Below are positions 6,003 through 11,505 of a stretch of DNA of 11,933 bases, one piece after another. The stretch comes from Thermoplasmata archaeon. GTDB lineage: Archaea; Thermoplasmatota; Thermoplasmata; Lutacidiplasmatales; UBA184. The notes below the pieces were generated by a model. The model was not told the origin of the DNA and searched no databases. It worked only from the letters and a program-made list of their open reading frames with translations. Within the stretch, counting starts at the first letter, position 1, and the number at the start of each line of letters is the position of its first letter. The stretch is from contig JAJYUO010000019.1 in assembly GCA_021792485.1 (NCBI GenBank), forward strand, positions 1 to 11,933, given 5' to 3'. The translations under genes and the position numbers were made by a program.

Positions 6003-8006
6003 ATGACCCACGCAGATCCGGTTCGCAGCGCGGCGACCGTGCCGACCGTCCCCCGGTTCTCGGTCGACTACATGGACCGCTCGGCGGACCCGAAGGTCGA
6101 TTTCTACCGTTTTGCGGCCGGCGGTTGGATCGACCACAACCCGGTCCCGGCCGACAAGGCGCGCTATAGCGGGTTCAACGAACTGTCGGACCGCAACTTC
6201 CTATTGCTCCGGGAGATCCTCGAGTCGGCCTCCCGGCCCGGGCGGCCGACGTCGCGTCCGAGCCCTCGGCGCCAGGTCGGGGATTTCTACGCGGCGGCGA
6301 TCGACCGCTCGCGGCGCGAGAAGCGCGGGTTCCGTCCGCTCGAGCCGGACTTGGCTGCCATCCGACGCGTCGCTTCGACGAAGGCAGTCGTCGACCTGGT
6401 GGCCCGATTCCATCAGCGTGGGATTCCCGGCCTCTTCGGCGCCTACGTCGCCCCGGACGAGATGGAGAGCTCGATCTACGCGCTGTATCTCGTCCAGGGA
6501 GGGCTCTCGCTCCCCGACCGGGACTACTACCTCGCGGAGACCTTCGCCAAGGCGCGCGAGGGGTACGCGGCCCACCTTCGGCGCGCCCTCGGTCTAGTCG
6601 GAATCCCGGCCGCGCGGATCGACGGCGAAGCGGAGTCGATCGCCCGGATCGAGACCGAGCTCGCGAAGTCGAGCCGATCGCGCGTCGATCTCCGCGACCC
6701 GCACAAGAACTACAACCGGTTCCGGCTCGACGAGCTCGCCCGGCGATTCCGTCGCCTTCGCCCGGCCGACTACCTCGCCCGGCTCGGAGCCGGGGCGCCG
6801 GCCTACGTCGTGGTGGGCCAGCCCGAGTTCTTCGACACCGTCGACCGCCTGCTCGGGAGCGTCCCTCTCTCCGACTGGAAGACGTACCTCCGGTGGAACC
6901 TTCTGCGGTCGAGCGCCGAGCAGCTCCACCCGGCGATCGAGAACGAGCACTTCGACTTCTTCCACCGCCAGCTCCTCGGCCAGCAGCAACCCGAGCCCGA
7001 GTGGAAGCGAGCGGCGATCGTCGTCGACGGATCGATCGGAGAGGCGCTCGGCCGTCTCTACGTTCAGCGGCACTTCCCGAAGGAGGCGGAAGCGCGGATG
7101 GCCGAGCTCGTCGCCGACCTGCGCTCGGTCTTCAAGGGGCGGCTTGCGCGGCTCCCCTGGATGACCGACACGACCAAGGAGAAGGCGCTCCGCAAGTTCG
7201 AACGCTTCACCGCCAAGATCGGGCACCCGGCGAAGTACCGGGACTATTCGAGCGTGCGCGTTTCGCGCTCGGACCACCTCGGGAACGTCCGTCGGGCCTC
7301 CGCCTTCGAGATGCGGCGGAACGTCACGCGCATCGGCGGCCCCGTCGATACGACCGAGTGGGAGATGACGCCGCCGACCGTGAACGCCTACTTCCACCCG
7401 ACCAAGAACGAGATCGTCTTCCCGGCGGGGATTCTCCAGCCGCCGTTCTTCGACGTGACGATGGACGACGCGGTCAACTACGGCGGCATCGGGGTCGTGA
7501 TCGGGCACGAGATCACCCACGGCTACGACGATCAGGGCCGCAAGTACGACGCCGACGGAAACCTCAAGGACTGGTGGACGGACTCGGACGCGAAGGAGTT
7601 CCAGGCGCGGGCCCAGCGGATCATCGATCAGTTCAATCGGTTCGAGCCGCTCCCGAACGCCCACGTCAACGGCGAGCTCACGGCGGGGGAGAACATCGCC
7701 GATCTCGGCGGGCTTCGCATCGCCTACGAGGCGCTAACGCGCCGCCTCGCCGACGGTCGAACGCCGCGCCATCCGATCGACGGGTTCACGCCGGAGCAGC
7801 GATTCTTCCTCTCCTACGGGCAGATATGGCGGATGAACGTCCGCGAGGAGGAGGCGCGCCGGCTCCTCACCATCGATCCGCACTCGCCGGGCCGCTATCG
7901 CGTGAACGGGCCGCTCGCGAACCTTCCGGAGTTCTTCGACGCGTGGAACGTCCCCGAAGGCTCGCCGATGCGGCAGTCCGAAGAGCACCGCGTGGAGATC
8001 TGGTAG
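6003..8006 (+). CDS. M13-family zinc metallopeptidase (neprilysin/PepO-like)
   Basis: A 667-aa endopeptidase that should cleave peptides rather than folded proteins. The N-terminal helical domain begins with DRSADPKVDFYRFAAGGWID. Catalytic features: NAYFHPTKNEIVFPAGIL (N461, substrate backbone contact), HEITH at 502-506 (zinc ligands H502 and H506, catalytic E503), ENIADLGG with third zinc ligand E563, and H627/R633 in HSPGRYRVNG. The C-terminus HRVEIW replaces the CxxW ending of secreted members, and disulfide cysteines are absent. No signal peptide or membrane anchor is seen, so a cytoplasmic PepO-like peptidase is expected. Start ATG 6003 has GGTGA 8 nt upstream; in-frame ATG 5865 would add 46 residues of low-quality, non-family sequence reaching toward the operator. 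Confidence 0.93.
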   Translation: MTHADPVRSAATVPTVPRFSVDYMDRSADPKVDFYRFAAGGWIDHNPVPADKARYSGFNELSDRNFLLLREILESASRPGRPTSRPSPRRQVGDFYAAAIDRSRREKRGFRPLEPDLAAIRRVASTKAVVDLVARFHQRGIPGLFGAYVAPDEMESSIYALYLVQGGLSLPDRDYYLAETFAKAREGYAAHLRRALGLVGIPAARIDGEAESIARIETELAKSSRSRVDLRDPHKNYNRFRLDELARRFRRLRPADYLARLGAGAPAYVVVGQPEFFDTVDRLLGSVPLSDWKTYLRWNLLRSSAEQLHPAIENEHFDFFHRQLLGQQQPEPEWKRAAIVVDGSIGEALGRLYVQRHFPKEAEARMAELVADLRSVFKGRLARLPWMTDTTKEKALRKFERFTAKIGHPAKYRDYSSVRVSRSDHLGNVRRASAFEMRRNVTRIGGPVDTTEWEMTPPTVNAYFHPTKNEIVFPAGILQPPFFDVTMDDAVNYGGIGVVIGHEITHGYDDQGRKYDADGNLKDWWTDSDAKEFQARAQRIIDQFNRFEPLPNAHVNGELTAGENIADLGGLRIAYEALTRRLADGRTPRHPIDGFTPEQRFFLSYGQIWRMNVREEEARRLLTIDPHSPGRYRVNGPLANLPEFFDAWNVPEGSPMRQSEEHRVEIW

Positions 8007-8098
8007 GGCCGACGGGTTCGGCGACGACGACATCGCGGGCCAAGGTCCCTCGCGCCCTCGGGGCCGTCGCGCGGGCGGTTGCATTCGCTCCCGGGTCG

Positions 8099-8902
8099 CT
8101 ATCGCCCGTAGCGCCGCCGTCGGGTCTGGAACGTGTGGATCGCCCGAAGGAATTCTAGGTGCGTGAGCCCCGGCCACATCACGTCGGAGAAGTACAGTTC
8201 GCTGTAGGCCGATTGCCAGAGAAGGAAATTCGAGACGCGCTCCTCGCCGCTGGTCCGCAGGATCAGGTCCGGGTCGGGCATGTCGGCCGTGTAGAGCCGC
8301 CGGCCGACCATCTCGGCGTTGATCTCCTCCGGCCGGAGCCGCCCGGCGCGCACGTCCTCGGCGAGGCTGCGGATCGCCTGGACGATCTCGTCCCGTCCGC
8401 CGTAGGCGATCGCGAGATTGAAGAAATACTCGGAGTAGGCCCGGGTGGCGTCCTCGGCCCGCGCGATCGCCCGCTGGACCCGCTCGGGCAATAGATCGCG
8501 GCGTCCGAGCGCGCGGACCCGGATGTGGTGCCGGTGAACGCGCTCGTCCTTCGCGACGTCGAGGAACCCCCGTTCGATGAGGTCCATGAGCGTCTCCACC
8601 TCCTCGGGGGCGCGATGGAGGTTCTCCGTCGAGAGGCCAAACACCGTCAGGACCCGGATGTTCACTTCAAGGCACCAGTCCAAAAGGTCCTCGAGCTTCT
8701 GCTTGCCCTGATGGTGCCCTTCCGGGATGAGAAGATTGTGAGCCTCGGCGAACCGCCGGTTCCCGTCCATGATGATCGCGAGGTGGCGGGGAACGGGTGC
8801 CGCCGCGACCAGAGCGAGGAGCTTGCGCTCCTGGGCATCCCGGATCGCTCCTCCCACGACCTCCGAGAGGTAGGAGGGGCGCCGGGTCGGTTCGTCCGTC
8901 AC
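8099..8902 (-). CDS. uppS: cis-Prenyltransferase (undecaprenyl/dolichyl diphosphate synthase family)
   Basis: A 267-aa enzyme that adds isopentenyl diphosphate units in cis to an allylic primer, giving the long polyprenyl diphosphate that becomes the lipid carrier for archaeal surface glycosylation. Motifs: AIIMDGNRRFAE (42-53, with Mg-binding D46), GH at 62-63, LTVFGLSTEN (85-94), FNLAIAYGGRDEI, and the C-terminal DPDLILRTSGEERVSNFLLW then YSELYF, which positions the incoming diphosphate. Order and length fit the family, with about 40 extra N-terminal residues. Start is GTG 8902, which lies 26 nt from a TATA-like box (minus strand), suggesting a leaderless mRNA. It is convergent with the peptidase gene; the 92-bp gap between them (8007-8098) shows no clear terminator. 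Confidence 0.93.
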   Translation of the reverse strand: MTDEPTRRPSYLSEVVGGAIRDAQERKLLALVAAAPVPRHLAIIMDGNRRFAEAHNLLIPEGHHQGKQKLEDLLDWCLEVNIRVLTVFGLSTENLHRAPEEVETLMDLIERGFLDVAKDERVHRHHIRVRALGRRDLLPERVQRAIARAEDATRAYSEYFFNLAIAYGGRDEIVQAIRSLAEDVRAGRLRPEEINAEMVGRRLYTADMPDPDLILRTSGEERVSNFLLWQSAYSELYFSDVMWPGLTHLEFLRAIHTFQTRRRRYGR

Positions 8903-8924
8903 GCCCCGGTCGAGGCGGGAGCAG

Positions 8925-8931
8925 GTTAAAC
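8925..8931 (-). promoter_or_regulatory. TATA-like box of uppS
   Basis: On the minus strand this reads GTTTAAC, centred at 8928, 26 nt from the GTG start at 8902. It lies between the 3' end of the tRNA gene and uppS, so uppS likely has its own promoter. Confidence 0.55.
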
Positions 8932-8954
8932 GGTGAAGGGGGCGGACTCGGGAG

Positions 8955-9058
8955 CGCCCTGGTCGGGAGTTTCGGGCCCGGGAGGAGATCCCGAGCGCCT
9001 TCGAACCCGAGTCCCAGGCTCGACAGACCTAGATCCTAGACCACTAGACTACCAGGGC
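8955..9058 (-). tRNA. tRNA-Asp (anticodon GUC) with a T-loop intron
   Basis: The mature 73-nt cloverleaf folds fully. Acceptor GCCCUGG (9058-9052) pairs with CCAGGGC (8962-8956), 7/7; discriminator is G73 (8955), as expected for Asp. D-arm GUCU...AGGAU has the G10-U25/U13-G22 pattern known from Asp tRNAs. Anticodon stem UAGGU/GCCUG holds loop CUGUCGA with GUC at 9024-9022. Variable loop is GGAC. T-stem UCGGG (9010-9006) pairs with CCCGA (8967-8963). The T-loop becomes the standard UUCGAAU only if 31 nt (8969-8999) between positions 59 and 60 are removed. G15 (9044) is a possible archaeosine site and U54-U55 are TrmY/pseudouridine sites. CCA is not encoded (CTC follows). Confidence 0.88.
8969..8999 (-). 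other. 31-nt tRNA intron at position 59/60, bulge-helix-bulge
   Basis: The junctions form a strict BHB motif. The outer helix is the T-stem (49-53/61-65). The 4-bp central helix pairs exon U54-U55-C56-G57 (9005-9002) with intron CGAA (8974-8971). The 5' bulge is A58-A59|G8999 and the 3' bulge A8970-C8969|U60, each 3 nt and each cut after its second base. The inner intron helix starts with G8998-C8975, has an unpaired C8997, then continues with 8 bp (8996-8989 with 8976-8983) closing a UCUCC loop. This is the substrate shape of the archaeal tRNA-splicing endonuclease. Confidence 0.85.
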
Positions 9059-9084
9059 ACCGGGCTCGAGGTAGAGCCGCGGTC

Positions 9085-9091
9085 CTATGAA
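9085..9091 (-). promoter_or_regulatory. TATA-like box of the tRNA-Asp gene
   Basis: On the minus strand this reads TTCATAG, preceded by purine-rich GGGAAAG that could serve as the BRE. Its centre at 9088 predicts transcription from about 9062, four bases before the tRNA 5' end at 9058. Confidence 0.45.
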
Positions 9092-9133
9092 CTTTCCCAC
9101 ACCGGCGGATCGCCCGATTCGACTCCACGGCGC

Positions 9134-9141
9134 GATTTAAG
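9134..9141 (+). promoter_or_regulatory. TATA-like box of the 9180 small gene
   Basis: GATTTAAG is centred at about 9138, predicting a transcript start near 9164 and a leader of about 16 nt before ATG 9180. The surrounding DNA is GC-rich. Confidence 0.45.
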
Positions 9142-9179
9142 TACCGGTCCCGCGGCTCCGTCGCGTCGCACGGCACCTC

Positions 9180-9317
9180 ATGATCGTCGCGTGGATGATC
9201 GCCATCGGAATCATTGTCGGCGGGATCCTGATCGTGACCCACCTCGGAGTCAACGTCCTCGGGATGATCGGCCTCGGCCTTCACGAGCTCGAGCGCATCT
9301 TGGCCACGCCCCTCTGA
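9180..9317 (+). CDS. 45-aa hydrophobic membrane peptide, unknown function
   Basis: A short open frame (ATG 9180, TGA 9315-9317) encodes a peptide that begins MIVAWMIAIGIIVGGILIV, one clear membrane helix (residues about 2-20). A glycine-rich second hydrophobic part follows (GVNVLGMIGLGL, 23-34), then a short charged end (HELERILATPL). A TATA-like box lies 40 nt upstream. No ribosome-binding site is apparent; an internal ATG at 9195 would shorten the helix. It is isolated between the divergent tRNA gene and the convergent phosphatase gene, whose stop is 12 bp away. The well-formed helix plus promoter argue for a real gene, but no family is recognised and chance cannot be excluded. Confidence 0.5.
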   Translation: MIVAWMIAIGIIVGGILIVTHLGVNVLGMIGLGLHELERILATPL

Positions 9318-9329
9318 CGATCGACCGGG

Positions 9330-9893
9330 CTAGCCCCGGGCCAGCACGCGCATGACCGCCGCGCGGAACGTGCGGGCCCGGATCTCCGGCACGGACCCGT
9401 GCTCCCGGAGCTCGTTCTCCACTTCGTCCGTGTGACCCGGGGGCGGCACCAGGGCGGTCGGGATCCCGAGCCGGCGGCCCGCTTCGATGTCGAGCCAGCG
9501 ATCGCCGACGATCGCGCTGCGACCGAGGTCGAGGTTCAGCTCGCGCCGGGCTCGTTCGAAGAGCTCGGTGCCGGGCTTGCGGCAGGCGCACCCTCGCTCG
9601 GGCAGATGGGGGCAATAGTAGAAGGCATCGATCTCGGCTCCGCCGGCCCGCAGCCGCTCGTTGAGGCGGGCATGGACACGGTGCACCTGCTCCTCGGTGA
9701 CGATCCCCCGCTCGATTCCCGACTGGTTCGTGACGCAGACGATTTTGAATCCGTGCGCGCGGGCGAGCGACAGGGCCTGCGTCACGCCTCGATAGATCTC
9801 GAGGCGATCCGCCTCGGCGAGGTAGTGGAGGTCCACCATCAGGGTCCCGTCGCGATCCACGAACAGCGCCGGCACCGGGCCCGGGTCGGTCAC
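9330..9893 (-). CDS. GmhB-type HAD phosphatase (heptose-bisphosphate/histidinol-phosphate phosphatase family)
   Basis: A 187-aa HAD-IIIA phosphatase. Motif I is FVDRDGTLM (D13 nucleophile, D15 acid/base), motif II is VTNQSGI (54-60) followed by ERGIVTEEQV, the lysine is K106 in RKPG, and motif IV is VGDRWLDIEAG (D131, D135). The zinc loop that marks GmhB-like enzymes is present as C94-x-H96 with C102-x-C104 (CPHLPERGCACRKPG). Bacterial GmhB removes the 7-phosphate of heptose bisphosphate for envelope sugars, and relatives act on histidinol phosphate; the archaeal substrate cannot be told here. Start is GTG 9893, 25 nt from a TATA-like box on the minus strand and just ahead of the first core strand. 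Longer in-frame readings run back into the divergent gene and are rejected. Confidence 0.85.
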   Translation of the reverse strand: MTDPGPVPALFVDRDGTLMVDLHYLAEADRLEIYRGVTQALSLARAHGFKIVCVTNQSGIERGIVTEEQVHRVHARLNERLRAGGAEIDAFYYCPHLPERGCACRKPGTELFERARRELNLDLGRSAIVGDRWLDIEAGRRLGIPTALVPPPGHTDEVENELREHGSVPEIRARTFRAAVMRVLARG

Positions 9894-9914
9894 GCGCGGC
9901 CGAACGGACCCCCC

Positions 9915-9920
9915 TTTATC
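9915..9920. promoter_or_regulatory. Shared TATA-like element for two divergent genes
   Basis: TTTATC (GATAAA on the other strand) is the only AT-rich element in the 55-bp gap. It is centred 25 nt before GTG 9893 on the minus strand and about 31 nt before ATG 9949 on the plus strand, so one element may serve both directions. Confidence 0.45.
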
Positions 9921-9948
9921 GTCTTGGCGGATGTCCTTTCGAGGACGC

Positions 9949-10692
9949 ATGGACGGCTTCCGGGTCGCCGACGTCTTTCGAACGCTCGACGACGCGTTCG
10001 ACCCGGTCCGCGCCCGGCTCCTGCGGGACCCCGCCCCCGCGACCCTCCTCTTCTCGGGAGGCGTCGACTCGTCGCTCCTCGCGCATGAGCTCCGCTCGAT
10101 GCCGGGGCTCGAGCTCCTCGTGGTGGGGCGATCCGGCAGCCCGGACATCGCCCAGGCGACTTCGGGCGCCGCGGCGCTCGGGCGCTCCCTCCGCGCGCTC
10201 GAGATCACCGCCACGGACGTGGCGGCGGCGACCTCCGAGTACTCGGCCGACCTCGCCGACGCGCAGGGACCGGCCCGCGACGTGGCGGTGGCGTTCGCCC
10301 TCGCGACGCAGCGGGCTCCGTCCTCCCGCGTGCTTACGGCTCAAGGGGTCGACGAGCTGTTCCTGGGATACCACCACTTTCGTGCCCTGCCGCCGGCGAC
10401 CGCCGAGGCGAGGGCGCTCCGGGACCTCGAAGAGCTCCGAACGCGCGAATGGCCCCGCGCGGTCCGGATCGCTCGGAGGTCCAACCACGAGCTCGAGGCG
10501 CCGTTCCTGGACCCGGGCTGGATCCGGGCCGTCCTGACGATCCCGATCGAGGCGAGGCTGCCCCACCCGGAGGCGAAGCGCCTGTTCCGAGCGTGGGCCG
10601 AGCACCGCGGGCTGCCGGCCGAGATCGCGCACCGCCCCAAGCGAGCCATGCAGTACGGTTCTCGGGTCCACCAACTCCTCGGGGGTTCGTAA
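9949..10692 (+). CDS. Stand-alone asparagine-synthetase-like PP-loop ATPase
   Basis: A 247-aa protein matching the synthetase (C-terminal) domain of asparagine synthetase B. The ATP pyrophosphatase loop is LLFSGGVDSSLLAHEL (33-48), followed by GVDELFLGYHHF (133-144), the EAPFLDPGWI segment (183-192), and near the end RPKRAMQYGSRV (229-240), the counterpart of the K/R-rich AsnB segment that contacts the activated substrate. The N-terminal glutaminase domain is wholly absent and not encoded upstream. Related enzymes adenylate a carboxylate and pass it to ammonia or another amine; the substrate here is unknown. ATG 9949 is chosen because the in-frame ATG 9931 lies only 13 nt from the TATA-like element. 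Divergent from the GmhB-like gene. Confidence 0.8.
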   Translation: MDGFRVADVFRTLDDAFDPVRARLLRDPAPATLLFSGGVDSSLLAHELRSMPGLELLVVGRSGSPDIAQATSGAAALGRSLRALEITATDVAAATSEYSADLADAQGPARDVAVAFALATQRAPSSRVLTAQGVDELFLGYHHFRALPPATAEARALRDLEELRTREWPRAVRIARRSNHELEAPFLDPGWIRAVLTIPIEARLPHPEAKRLFRAWAEHRGLPAEIAHRPKRAMQYGSRVHQLLGGS

Positions 10693-10697
10693 ACCCC
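10682..10697 (+). other. Hairpin at the end of the PP-loop gene
   Basis: GGGGTT-CGTA-AACCCC is a perfect 6-bp stem with a 4-nt loop that contains the start of the stop codon. No T run follows, so it is a weak terminator candidate. The TAAA inside it might instead be a poor TATA element for the DUF92 gene. Confidence 0.35.
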
Positions 10698-10746
10698 GCC
10701 AAAGGTGTTATCCCCGCTCGGGAGCCACCGATCCGAGGCGCGAATC

Positions 10747-11505
10747 GTGCTCGGCCTGGCGGACGCCCTTTTGGGCGTCGCGATCACCGCGGTACTCGCG
10801 ATCGTCGCCGCGCTCGGCCGCGCCCTGACGCCGACGGCCGCCGCCGTTTCCGCGGTCTTCGGCTCGGCGATTGTCGTCCTCGCGGGCTTTCCGTACCTCG
10901 GCCTGCTCGCGTTGTTTGTGCTCGCGAGCTCGCTCGCCACGCGCTACGGTTTCGAGGAGAAGGCCCGTCGCTCGATGCAGGAGGGCCGGCACGGCGAGCG
11001 GGGCGTGTCCAATGTCCTCGCGCACATCTTCCTGCCGACCGTCCTCGTTCTCGTCGCCGCTCTGCTGCCCACGCTCCTTCCGCCGGCGACGCTATCGTTT
11101 CTCTACGCGGGCGCGATCGCCTTCGGGGCTTCCGACACCTTCGCGAGCGAGCTCGGGGTTCTCTCGGGGAAGGCGCGGAGCATCCTCACCGGCCGCCCGG
11201 TGATCCCGGGTACCAACGGAGGAGTGTCGTCCCGGGGAGAGATCTTCGCGCTCGCCGGGTCGGTGACGACCGCACTCGTCGGATGGGGCCTCTTCGTCGC
11301 CTTCTCCGTGCCGACCGTGGGGGCGGGGCTGTTCGTCGGCGGAGTCGCCGCCGCCGGGTTCGTCGGGTGTCAGATCGACTCCGTCCTCGGGGAGACGCTC
11401 GAGAACCGCAAGCTGCTCACGAAGGCCTCGACCAATTTCGCGGGGATGGGATCCGCGATCCTGATCGGGATCGCGATCCTCCTCCTCGCCGGAGCGGTCC
11501 GGTGA
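10747..11505 (+). CDS. DUF92-family integral membrane protein
   Basis: A 252-aa polytopic membrane protein with hydrophobic segments near residues 5-24, 33-62, 91-127, 166-188, 190-207 and 233-250. The family signature is clear: DTFASELGVLSGKAR (130-144) and TGRPVIPGTNGGVSSRGE (148-165), with the later CQIDSVLGETLENR (208-221). DUF92/TMEM19 proteins include plant and cyanobacterial VTE6, a phytyl-phosphate kinase, so a role in isoprenoid phosphate metabolism is possible but unproven in archaea. Start GTG 10747 has GAGG 8 nt upstream and begins right at the first helix; GTG 10705 is a possible longer start (14 more residues) without a usable ribosome-binding site. Its TGA overlaps the GTG of queC by 4 bp. 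Confidence 0.85.
   Translation: MLGLADALLGVAITAVLAIVAALGRALTPTAAAVSAVFGSAIVVLAGFPYLGLLALFVLASSLATRYGFEEKARRSMQEGRHGERGVSNVLAHIFLPTVLVLVAALLPTLLPPATLSFLYAGAIAFGASDTFASELGVLSGKARSILTGRPVIPGTNGGVSSRGEIFALAGSVTTALVGWGLFVAFSVPTVGAGLFVGGVAAAGFVGCQIDSVLGETLENRKLLTKASTNFAGMGSAILIGIAILLLAGAVR

Noticed and set aside
6594..7664. 356-codon minus-strand open frame inside the peptidase gene
   Set aside because: Antisense mirror of clear M13 peptidase coding sequence; composition is low-complexity V/R/E with no recognisable motif.
8955..9058. Reading the tRNA as a broken pseudogene, or as tRNA-Glu
   Set aside because: All stems pair perfectly once the intron is removed, the junctions fit a strict BHB, and the anticodon is GUC with G73, which is Asp.
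10705..10746. Upstream GTG 10705 for DUF92
   Set aside because: No spaced ribosome-binding site; GTG 10747 has GAGG at 8 nt and begins at the first membrane helix. Not fully excluded.
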